A stretch of 15,133 nucleotides of DNA from an archaeon (GCA_024653905.1 JANLGZ010000044.1:1-15133), one strand, 5' to 3'. Positions 1 through 5,270 are shown, numbered from the stretch's first letter. The notes: generated by a model from the letters alone, not told the origin. Translations and numbers: made by a program.

Positions 1-673
1 CAACACCCCTGAACAAACCAAGCAGAGCTATGATTCCAAGATAAAAAAGTGAATTCTCCAAAGGCGGAATCCCAAAATAAAAAAACACGAAAAACGTGAG
101 CACTATTGTCTGGAAACCAGAGGCATAAATCGCCACGGTATGAAAAGAATAATCCTTTAATTCACGACCGGTAATAATATCCCCGGAATATGTGAAAGCT
201 GCAGCAAGAGCAAACAAGAAACCAATGTTCAGTTCAAAAATATTTTCAGGATGGGCAATAAGATAAATACCAATAAGAGTCAAAGCCAAACCAGAAATTT
301 TTTTCAGGGAAATCTTTTCACCTAAAAGAAAAATTGAAAGTATCAATACCCATGCAGGCGCAGTATAAACCAAAAAATACGCGTCAGGAACAGAAATATT
401 TGTTATTGCGAGTATAAAAAAAACCGGGGTTCCAAGCGCAAATAATGAGTTTAAACCAATCATACGCAATTCTTTCAAATCAGTTACAAGCTCATGCTTA
501 ATCCCCTTATAATCACTTATAAACCAGACACTGATAAACCTGAAAATTACGAGAACCCAGAAAGTAAAAAACAGAGGTATTCCAACAGACTCAAAAACTT
601 TATAAGAAACACCAGTAATTGACCATATTAAAGCTGCAACAATAAGGCCCAGAACAGCAATTTTTGATTCCAT
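1..673 (-). CDS. EamA/DMT-family transporter, C-terminus cut by window edge
   Basis: The reading frame opens with ATG at 673 (MESKIAVLGLIVAALIWS) and stays open to base 1, giving about 224 residues without a stop, so the C-terminus lies outside the window. It is very hydrophobic, with about seven visible membrane segments. Repeated EamA features can be seen: an early AALIWSITGV segment, a TNISVPDAYFLVYTAPAW segment, GEKISLKKISGLALTLIG, and a second half restarting at GFLFALAAAFTYSGDIITGR. Known for the family: drug/metabolite transporters of about 280-300 residues with ten helices that export or import small metabolites. It begins 6 bases after the ribBA stop on the same strand, so the two are probably cotranscribed. 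Inference: flavin or a flavin precursor is a reasonable substrate guess, because the bacterial importer RibN is an EamA protein often linked to rib genes. The sequence itself does not prove a substrate. Confidence 0.85.
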   Translation of the reverse strand, partial: MESKIAVLGLIVAALIWSITGVSYKVFESVGIPLFFTFWVLVIFRFISVWFISDYKGIKHELVTDLKELRMIGLNSLFALGTPVFFILAITNISVPDAYFLVYTAPAWVLILSIFLLGEKISLKKISGLALTLIGIYLIAHPENIFELNIGFLFALAAAFTYSGDIITGRELKDYSFHTVAIYASGFQTIVLTFFVFFYFGIPPLENSLFYLGIIALLGLFRGV

Positions 674-679
674 TCAATA

Positions 680-1876
680 TTATAAGGAATGCCCTAATTT
701 AAATTTTTTTGTTGCAAGATATTTTTCATTATACTCATTAGGAACTGATTTAATCGGAACCTGCTCAACAATATCCAAACCAAAACCATGCAAACCTTTG
801 AGTTTTTTAGGATTATTTGTAAGTAATCGTATAGTTGTTAAACCCAAATCAACCAGAATTTGCGCTCCAATTCCAAAATCTCTTTTATCCATGGGAAAAC
901 CAAGAACATAATTTGCTTCCACAGTATCTTTTCCTTTTTCCTGCAATTCATAGGCCTTTAATTTATTCAGCAAACCGATTCCTCTTCCTTCATGATGCGG
1001 AATGTAAAGCACAACCCCCTGCTTTTCTTTTTCAATCATTTTCAAAGAGGATTCCAACTGAAAATTACAATCGCATTTTTTCGAGTGAAACACATCCCCC
1101 GTAAGGCATGCACTGTGAACCCTCACAAGAACATTCTTTTTCCCCCTGACTTCTCCTTTAACTATTGCAAGGTATTCTCTTCCTTCAATAACATCAGAAT
1201 AACCAAACGCTTTGAAATCCCCAAATTCAGTGGGAAGATTTACACTTGCTTCTTTTTTTACCTGCAAACCATCTTTCAATTTACACTGAATCAAATCTTT
1301 TATTGTAACAATTTTCAAATCATGTTTTTTTGCAAAAACCATTAACTCAGGAAGTCTTGCCATGGAACCATCCTCATTCAAAATTTCACAAATAACAGCA
1401 GTTGGTTTAAGCCCCGCGAGCTTTAGCAAATCAACAGCACCTTCAGTATGACCTGCTCTCTGAAGAACCCCGCCATCCTTAGCCACTAAAGGAAATACAT
1501 GCCCTGGTCTGCAAAGGACCTCAGGTTTTGAATCATCAGAAAGAATGGTTTCAATTGTAAGAAGCCTGTCCTTAATGCTTATTCCTGTGCCTCCAGAAGC
1601 AGAATCCACAGAAACAGTAAAAGGCGTATCAAACCTATCCCTATTTTGAGTCATTCTTGGCAAATCTAACTGCAAAGCCTTTTCAGAGGTTATAGGTACA
1701 CAAATGAGGCCTCTGGCTTCTTTTGCCATAAAATTCAGCTTCTCAGCACTAGCTTTTTCAGCAGACAATACTAAATCCCCTTCATTCTCACGGTTCTCAT
1801 CATCCACAAGAACAATTAACTCGCCATTCTTCAAAGCTTCCAAAGAATTTGCAATAGAATCAAATTTATAATCCAC
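680..1876 (-). CDS. ribBA: Bifunctional DHBP synthase / GTP cyclohydrolase II (RibBA)
   Basis: This enzyme makes both early riboflavin precursors: 3,4-dihydroxy-2-butanone 4-phosphate from ribulose 5-phosphate, and the pyrimidine from GTP. With the GTG start chosen here it is 398 residues, a usual RibBA length. The RibB half (about 1-200) shows DDENRENEGDLV near residue 25, RPGHVFPL and the GHTEGAVDL loop. The RibA half shows three zinc cysteines (about C257, C268, C270) in SACLTGDVFHSKKCDC, then HHEGRGIGLLNKL, DTVEANYVLGF and RLLTNNPKK. The frame is open upstream to 1963, but that would overlap the divergent gene. GTG at 1876 has AGGTG at 1882-1886 with a 5-base spacer and starts where family homology begins. 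It heads a likely operon with the EamA gene. Oddity: most archaea make the pyrimidine precursor with ArfA (GTP cyclohydrolase III), so RibBA suggests bacterial ancestry. Confidence 0.95.
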   Translation of the reverse strand: MDYKFDSIANSLEALKNGELIVLVDDENRENEGDLVLSAEKASAEKLNFMAKEARGLICVPITSEKALQLDLPRMTQNRDRFDTPFTVSVDSASGGTGISIKDRLLTIETILSDDSKPEVLCRPGHVFPLVAKDGGVLQRAGHTEGAVDLLKLAGLKPTAVICEILNEDGSMARLPELMVFAKKHDLKIVTIKDLIQCKLKDGLQVKKEASVNLPTEFGDFKAFGYSDVIEGREYLAIVKGEVRGKKNVLVRVHSACLTGDVFHSKKCDCNFQLESSLKMIEKEKQGVVLYIPHHEGRGIGLLNKLKAYELQEKGKDTVEANYVLGFPMDKRDFGIGAQILVDLGLTTIRLLTNNPKKLKGLHGFGLDIVEQVPIKSVPNEYNEKYLATKKFKLGHSL

Positions 1877-1881
1877 AAGAA

Positions 1882-1925
1882 CACCTATAATACAGGAAGA
1901 ATTCTTCCCGAATTTACTTAAAAAT
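1882..1925. promoter_or_regulatory. Divergent ribBA / HTH-gene promoter region with 14-bp palindrome
   Basis: A TATA-like CTTAAAAA lies at 1917-1924. Read on the plus strand it is about 35 bases before the HTH gene start. Read on the minus strand it is about 45 bases before the ribBA GTG. A perfect palindrome GGAAGAATTCTTCC occupies 1895-1908, between this TATA element and the predicted ribBA transcription start, where archaeal repressors commonly bind. The ribBA Shine-Dalgarno AGGTG is at 1882-1886. Promoter positions are predicted by eye. Confidence 0.5.
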
Positions 1926-1955
1926 GTTACGCATACCAAAAATGAGTAGAAGATT

Positions 1956-2312
1956 ATGAGCACTGAAAAAATTCATTTCACACGGGCCCCAAAAGCAAAA
2001 GAACTAGAACAAGTTCTGAAAAACGGAGCAGGCACTATTTACATTACTAAAAGTGCAAAGCAAAGATTAAGCGAAAAAGCAAAGAAAAAAATCAAAGAAT
2101 TGAAAGTTGAATTAGTAATCGAAAGTGCAAGAGGCAGACCAATAGAACTTAATCTGCAGACCATTTCTGAAATAGTAGAACTGCACAGGGATAACCGGAC
2201 ATTCAGAGAGATAGAAAAAATAACCGGAATCTCAAAATCAACAGCACATTATTTGATTAAGTATGCTGAGAGAAATAAAATCAAACAAGGAAAAAAAATA
2301 GTGTATTTGTAA
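1956..2312 (+). CDS. Small helix-turn-helix DNA-binding protein
   Basis: A 118-residue protein. The N-terminal half is basic (TIYITKSAKQRLSEKAKKK), followed by a strand-like KVELVIES and an RGRP AT-hook-like turn near residue 55. Residues about 62-105 form a resolvase/Hin-like HTH with the pattern TISEIVELHRDN, TFREIEKITGISKSTAHYL. No recombinase catalytic domain is present, so a transcription factor or small DNA-binding protein fits better than an invertase. The start ATG has no Shine-Dalgarno and a TATA-like element about 35 bases upstream, so a short leader is expected. It diverges from ribBA across 79 bases containing a palindrome. That makes it a candidate local regulator by context only. 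The last 15 codons recur in diverged form 124 bases downstream (see the remnant at 2389). I do not recognise a named family. Confidence 0.75.
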   Translation: MSTEKIHFTRAPKAKELEQVLKNGAGTIYITKSAKQRLSEKAKKKIKELKVELVIESARGRPIELNLQTISEIVELHRDNRTFREIEKITGISKSTAHYLIKYAERNKIKQGKKIVYL

Positions 2313-2320
2313 TATGTCCT

Positions 2321-2392
2321 ACCGAACGCAGTGAGGTGGACGCGCACCCCACCGCGACCAACAGGAGTACCCGTAAGGGTGACCAACGGTGG
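2321..2392. other. GC-rich structured insert between two copies of a gene tail
   Basis: This stretch is far richer in GC than its surroundings and can fold in more than one way. Hairpin A pairs GTGAGGTG (2331-2338) with CACCCCAC (2345-2352) around a GACGCG loop, with one mismatch. Structure B pairs CCACCG (2349-2354) with CGGTGG (2387-2392) and encloses ACCC-GTAA-GGGT (2369-2380), a stem closed by a GNRA-type tetraloop. A and B compete for the CCAC bases. GACCAAC occurs twice inside (2356-2362 and 2381-2387). No ORF was found. It could be a small mobile repeat, a structured RNA or a terminator. The base composition suggests it came from elsewhere. Confidence 0.5.
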
Positions 2393-2436
2393 AGAGGCAT
2401 AAAATCAAACAAGGCAAGAAAGTTGTTTATTTATAA
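2389..2436 (+). pseudogene. Fossil 3' end of a paralogue of the HTH gene
   Basis: In the plus frame these codons read VERHKIKQGKKVVYL and then TAA, matching the end of the HTH gene (AERNKIKQGKKIVYL, TAA at 2310-2312) at an offset of exactly 124 bases. Sixteen bases are identical (2275-2290 and 2399-2414). Most remaining differences are at third codon positions (GGA/GGC, AAA/AAG, GTG/GTT, TTG/TTA), or are a conservative I/V change. GTCCT follows soon after both stops. This pattern fits two copies that diverged under protein-level selection rather than a fresh duplication. Upstream of 2389 the frame meets TGA at 2380, so only the tail survives. Confidence 0.6.
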
Positions 2437-2441
2437 GTCCT

Positions 2442-2481
2442 GTTATTACTTGCCTGCTTTGGATTGGTTTTGAGTAATAAC
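2442..2481 (+). terminator. Inverted repeat followed by T-run; probable terminator
   Basis: GTTATTACT (2442-2450) and AGTAATAAC (2473-2481) form a perfect 9-bp inverted repeat around a 22-base loop. TTTTTT follows directly on the plus strand (2482-2487). The position fits transcription termination after the plus-strand HTH gene and its duplicated tail. A weaker CCACA/TGTGG pair follows at 2495-2519. The rest of 2437-2581 shows no gene. Confidence 0.45.
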
Positions 2482-2552
2482 TTTTTTGTTGTCACCACAT
2501 TTTTCCATTCTTTTTGTGGCGTTAACTTTTTGGGTTATCATAGAAACGGTGT

Positions 2553-2589
2553 TTGGGTGACCACAAAATTCAAAAACGTGGTCACCTAA
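2553..2589. repeat. Hairpin at the Fic gene 3' end, GGTGACCAC / GTGGTCACC
   Basis: GGTGACCAC (2556-2564) pairs perfectly with GTGGTCACC (2578-2586) around 13 bases. The stem can extend with one G-T and two T-A pairs. The right arm contains the Fic stop codon (2582-2584). Its 11 bases GTGGTCACCTA (2578-2588) recur in inverse orientation just before the Fic start. It could be a terminator, a protein-binding site or an element end. Confidence 0.55.
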
Positions 2590-3520
2590 GTTGTTTTTTG
2601 AGTTTTTTGTATTCTTCCAGTAAAAACTCTATTGTCAGCCTGAGGTTGTGGTTTTTTTCATATTCTTGCAATGAGTTATAGTAATCTCTCCTTTTGGTGA
2701 GTTCGATGTTTACCGGTGGCAAGTCATGTTTTATGAGTATGTTGTTCATAAGTATCCTGCCTACTCGGCCGTTTCCGTCTTGGAACGGATGGATATTTTC
2801 AAACTGGTTGTGGACAACAGCGGCAAGCAGTAAGGGAGGATATTTTTTTTGGTATTTGGAATACCATTGCACAAGTTCTTTTATAAGTTCGAGTACTTTT
2901 TCAGAAGGTGCCCCTTCGTGCACAATGTTCCCAAGCCCGTCTCTTACAACAACCTCTATCCCTTTTGCCCTGAGCTGGCCTGCGTAAGGTTTTGAGTTTT
3001 TGAAGACAATTTCATGGATTTTTTTGATTAATCCTACAGAAACGTGTTCGTTGGTTTCGCGGATAAATTGGATTGCTTCTTTTACTCCGTATGTCTCTGA
3101 TATGTCTTCTTTGCTTTTGTCCTGTGGCCACTTGTCTTTTTCGAGTATTTCCTTGACTTCCTTTTGGTTTAGTTCGGAGCCTTCAATGGCGTTTGTGTTA
3201 AAAGTGAATATTTCCGAAAATCTCTGCCACTCTTCTTCTGACAGGCGGAACACTTTGAATTCACTGGCATCCTGCAGTTCTTTTATTTTTTGAATTTCCT
3301 CTTCCGAAAGCACTTCTAGCAAGGGGTCGTTTATTTTCTTGAAAACATTCACTCTTTGTATAATTTGTTTTTCAGCGATTAATTTCATTTCTTTCAGTTT
3401 TTCCTTGCTAATGTTTGCACCCAAATAACGCCTGATTTTCCTGACTTTTTTCCCATACCTAAAGGAGTGGACTAAATAGTATTTTTTCTTCCCTGAAAAT
3501 TTCCTGACTTCGACGAACAT
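2582..3520 (-). CDS. Fic-domain protein (probable AMP-transferase) with inhibitory motif
   Basis: Fic enzymes typically transfer AMP or another nucleotide moiety from a nucleotide to a protein hydroxyl. The 312-residue product has the complete catalytic motif HPFQDGNGRVGR near residues 244-255, preceded by a flap-like GIEVVVRDGLGNIVHEG. The autoinhibitory motif (S/T)xxxE(G/N) is present as TNAIEG near 109-114, N-terminal to the Fic core, as in class II Fic proteins. So activity is probably self-restrained and no separate antitoxin is needed. The N-terminal 40 residues (YYLVHSFRYGKKVRKIRRYLG) are basic. ATG at 3520 is chosen because a TATA-like element lies about 29 bases upstream and the family-like N-terminus begins there; GTG at 3541 would add 7 residues. 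Flanking 11-bp inverted repeats bracket the gene. Its target is unknown. Confidence 0.9.
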   Translation of the reverse strand: MFVEVRKFSGKKKYYLVHSFRYGKKVRKIRRYLGANISKEKLKEMKLIAEKQIIQRVNVFKKINDPLLEVLSEEEIQKIKELQDASEFKVFRLSEEEWQRFSEIFTFNTNAIEGSELNQKEVKEILEKDKWPQDKSKEDISETYGVKEAIQFIRETNEHVSVGLIKKIHEIVFKNSKPYAGQLRAKGIEVVVRDGLGNIVHEGAPSEKVLELIKELVQWYSKYQKKYPPLLLAAVVHNQFENIHPFQDGNGRVGRILMNNILIKHDLPPVNIELTKRRDYYNSLQEYEKNHNLRLTIEFLLEEYKKLKKQLR

Positions 3521-3530
3521 ACAATAATAA

Positions 3531-3556
3531 TAGGTGACCACTTATTTTAAATATAT
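3531..3556 (-). promoter_or_regulatory. Fic gene promoter with inverted-repeat operator-like box
   Basis: On the minus strand a TATA-like TATATTTAAAATA (3543-3555) lies about 29 bases before ATG 3520, implying a leaderless or nearly leaderless mRNA. Between them sits GTGGTCACCTA (3531-3541), containing the near-palindrome GGTNACC. It is the exact inverse of the box at 2578-2588. A protein bound here would block the promoter. Both the promoter and the operator role are predictions. Confidence 0.45.
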
Positions 3557-3611
3557 TGTTTTATGTGGCTACAATTCTGTTCTTGTTTCCTGAGGTTAAC
3601 ACCAAAAATGC

Positions 3612-3647
3612 GTTTTGGGGCAGTTTCAGTGATAACTCTGCCAAAAC
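3612..3647. repeat. Intergenic inverted repeat
   Basis: GTTTTGGGGCAG (3612-3623) pairs with CTGCCAAAAC (3638-3647), forming a 10-bp stem with a 2-base bulge and a 14-base loop. It lies in the 302-base gap 3521-3822 between the divergent Fic gene and the plus-strand gene at 3823. Two short ORFs cross this gap on opposite strands, but neither has a ribosome site or recognisable composition. Apart from the Fic promoter, this hairpin and AT-rich sequence before 3823, I see nothing in the gap. Confidence 0.4.
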
Positions 3648-3822
3648 CCAAAAAAATGCCAAAAATAGCCCAATTTGCCCTTGTCTGTACAATACCTATA
3701 CGACTTATAATTTTTGTACCAAACAACAAGGGAAAAAAGTAGTTTAATTATGATATTATTTTCCACAAACGCACCAAAATCATTTAATAAATCAACAATA
3801 ATAGTTAATTAGGTTATTTTCA

Positions 3823-4146
3823 ATGGCTGGAATTTTTACTCATGAATGGATTGCTCATTTAGTTTTGAAAAAACTTTCAGTGAAAAAATTTATTTCAAAA
3901 CACGAAAACATTGATGATTATTTCTTTGGAGCAATAGCACCAGACATAAGATATATCAACAATTCACCCAGAGAAATTACCCACGAACCCAAAGGAGAAC
4001 ATTCACTTTTTGAGGCATTAAAAATAAGCAGTTTATCTATACCTTTCATTGCAGGATACGAAACTCATTTGGTTGTTGATGCTACTTGGGCAAATGACGA
4101 TAACTCAATGGGCAAAAGCATTGAAACACTGGAGAGATACATATGA
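3823..4146 (+). CDS. Short metallohydrolase-like protein (resembles zinc-dependent phospholipase C family)
   Basis: A 107-residue protein whose spaced His/Asp residues suggest a metal site: H7 in MAGIFTHEW, D41 in GAIAPDIRY, H54 and H60 around THEPKGEH, and H82 with D86 in GYETHLVVDATW. This layout resembles the N-terminal part of the zinc-dependent phospholipase C/nuclease fold, in which full proteins are roughly twice as long. It may therefore be truncated, or a minimal member. No signal peptide is evident. A TATA-like TTTAATAAA lies about 36 bases upstream, and AGGT (3811-3814) precedes the ATG at a plausible spacing. Its stop overlaps the start of the next gene as ATGA, implying translational coupling to the membrane microproteins that follow. 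Family assignment is tentative and substrate unknown. Confidence 0.65.
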   Translation: MAGIFTHEWIAHLVLKKLSVKKFISKHENIDDYFFGAIAPDIRYINNSPREITHEPKGEHSLFEALKISSLSIPFIAGYETHLVVDATWANDDNSMGKSIETLERYI

Positions 4147-4271
4147 GGTTGTTATTCAAAATAGGATTAGGAATAGCTCTCATAATGGGAGCCATCATTT
4201 TGGCAGTATACATTTATTGGCTTTTTAACTGGCCCCTATTCTCATATAACTTTATGACAGCCGTGGACTGA
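4143..4271 (+). CDS. 42-residue single-pass membrane protein, copy 1 of tandem pair
   Basis: The ATG overlaps the previous stop as ATGA. The frame encodes 42 residues: a basic start MRLLFKIGLG, one long hydrophobic helix over about residues 8-33, and the end YNFMTAVD. The lysine and arginine before the helix predict the N-terminus inside and the tail outside. Its coding status is supported by the next gene, which encodes a protein of identical length with 21 of 42 identical residues, concentrated at both ends (MRL-FKI-LG and YNF-TAVD). I recognise no named family. Coupling to the metallohydrolase-like gene suggests a shared envelope function, but this is inference. Confidence 0.75.
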   Translation: MRLLFKIGLGIALIMGAIILAVYIYWLFNWPLFSYNFMTAVD

Positions 4272-4276
4272 TTCCT

Positions 4277-4405
4277 ATGAGACTGATTTTCAAAATACTG
4301 CTCGGCACAGCCATAGTCCTCGGAATCATTCTCCTCGTATTTTACTTGTATGCATTTACAGGAATGATGATTATTTTCTACAACTTTTTAACCGCTGTCG
4401 ATTAA
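4277..4405 (+). CDS. 42-residue single-pass membrane protein, copy 2 of tandem pair
   Basis: It starts 5 bases after copy 1 stops and has exactly the same length. It reads MRLIFKILLGTAIVLG at the start, has a continuous hydrophobic stretch to about residue 33, and ends YNFLTAVD. Substitutions between the copies inside the helix are hydrophobic for hydrophobic, while the charged N-terminus and the TAVD tail are kept. That points to selection on protein rather than a chance ORF. Its TAA (4403-4405) lies in the same TTAA as the stop of the convergent HicB-like gene, so the two coding regions overlap by 4 bases. Confidence 0.75.
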   Translation: MRLIFKILLGTAIVLGIILLVFYLYAFTGMMIIFYNFLTAVD

Positions 4406-4551
4406 CAAAGAGAAATAGCTTCTTTAACTCTTTTAATTAACTCATCCATTGTTTTTGCCTGAGTATGACAACCCTGCAACTCAGAAACATCAGCAACCAT
4501 CCAGCCATTCTCATCTTTTTCAATTACAACTGTAAAAGTTCTTTTTTTCAT
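4402..4551 (-). CDS. Orphan HicB-like small protein
   Basis: A 49-residue protein starting MKKRTFTVVIEKDENG, followed by WMVADVSELQGCHTQAKT and MDELIKRVKEAI. This is the beta-beta-beta-alpha-type HicB antitoxin fold with its characteristic LQGCHTQ turn. The frame is open upstream to 4599, but ATG at 4551 begins exactly at the conserved domain. No HicA-like toxin gene is adjacent on either side, and there is no C-terminal DNA-binding extension, so it is a solo single-domain member. Such proteins are common in archaea and their role is often unclear. It ends within the stop codon of the convergent 42-residue gene. No clear Shine-Dalgarno is seen before the ATG. Confidence 0.75.
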   Translation of the reverse strand: MKKRTFTVVIEKDENGWMVADVSELQGCHTQAKTMDELIKRVKEAISLC

Positions 4552-4688
4552 ATTACTAATAAGATTATAACCAAAATTTAGATATAATCCCAAAAACACA
4601 ACAATAAAAAAAATAAGCCGGATTTACAGAAATTATGACTTTTTACATAAGCACAAGAAATAAATAGCCAGAAAACCGTTGTGTTTAC

Positions 4689-5009
4689 ATGGATTCCTGG
4701 GAACTGAAAATGACTGATTTTTTGAGGCGGGGTCAAAAGGACAGGGTTGCTTTTCTTGAAAATTTTGGCAAACAAATTTTACCCACACAATTAACAAGAA
4801 TTCAGCAGAACGATAAAACCATTATGAAAGAACTGGTGGTTCCGCAATGGATGGATTGGGAATTATTATATGAATGGAGCAACCGCTACACGGTTAATGA
4901 AGAAGGAAGAGAATGCATTCTCTGCAACAATTCTGAAAAAAATGGCATGGAATTTATGGAAAAATGGGTTTGTGAAAATTGCTTTTTGAAATTGAAACAT
5001 TTGGAGTGA
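4689..5009 (+). CDS. Uncharacterised protein with C-terminal zinc ribbon
   Basis: A 106-residue protein that I do not recognise. Residues 1-70 look helical, with several tryptophans (PQWMDWELLYEW). The C-terminus carries CxxC at 76/79 and CxxC at 95/98 (ECILCNN and VCENC), a compact zinc ribbon. A TATA-like AAATAAATA at 4658-4666 lies about 27 bases before the ATG and no Shine-Dalgarno is present, so the mRNA is probably leaderless. It is followed by a small basic gene whose start lies within a few bases of its stop, forming a two-gene unit. A nucleic-acid or protein-binding adaptor is conceivable, but nothing in the sequence is decisive. Confidence 0.7.
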   Translation: MDSWELKMTDFLRRGQKDRVAFLENFGKQILPTQLTRIQQNDKTIMKELVVPQWMDWELLYEWSNRYTVNEEGRECILCNNSEKNGMEFMEKWVCENCFLKLKHLE

Positions 5010-5016
5010 TTTGGTT

Positions 5017-5220
5017 TTGGGTAAAGTTAGTGAAACACTGAGAAAAAAATTATTGGAAGAAGAACTTAAACTAAGACAAAAACAGCCGGAACACTGGGCT
5101 AAAACCAAGTACAGAAAATACGCAAAACCTTACACTGAAGAGGAAAAAGAAAAAATCAAAGAACTTGAAAAGAAAAGGAAAAGTGTAACAAAAAAAATAG
5201 CAGCCAAAAAAACTACATAA
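5017..5220 (+). CDS. Small basic helical protein of unknown function
   Basis: About 67 residues, rich in lysine and glutamate, with two predicted helices: SETLRKKLLEEELKLRQKQ, and from about residue 40 EEEKEKIKELEKKRK. Between them lies an aromatic, basic HWAKTKYRKYAKPY segment. TTG at 5017 is chosen because GGAGTGA (5003-5009), which includes the upstream stop codon, is 7 bases before it. TTG at 5011 in the same frame is too close to that site. It is probably translated from the same mRNA as the zinc-ribbon gene. The charge pattern would suit RNA or ribosome binding, but this is inference and no family is recognised. Confidence 0.6.
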   Translation: MGKVSETLRKKLLEEELKLRQKQPEHWAKTKYRKYAKPYTEEEKEKIKELEKKRKSVTKKIAAKKTT

Positions 5221-5270
5221 AAGAATTCAAACAAAACAATAAAAACTACTGTGAAAAAACAATAAAAGAG

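Noticed and set aside
1877..1963. Upstream extension of ribBA to an ATG at 1963 with a hydrophobic start
   Set aside because: It overlaps the divergent HTH gene, covers the palindrome and TATA element, and has no ribosome site. GTG 1876 has AGGTG and begins at family homology.
3547..3747. Two opposing 60-63-residue ORFs in the Fic-metallohydrolase gap
   Set aside because: They overlap each other, lack ribosome sites and protein-like composition, and cross the Fic TATA box and a hairpin.
4402..4551. A complete HicAB toxin-antitoxin pair
   Set aside because: Only the HicB-like part is present. No HicA-type double-stranded RNA-binding toxin ORF lies on either side.
4578..4775. 65-residue minus-strand ORF
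   Set aside because: It is antisense to the start and promoter of the zinc-ribbon gene, with no family features.
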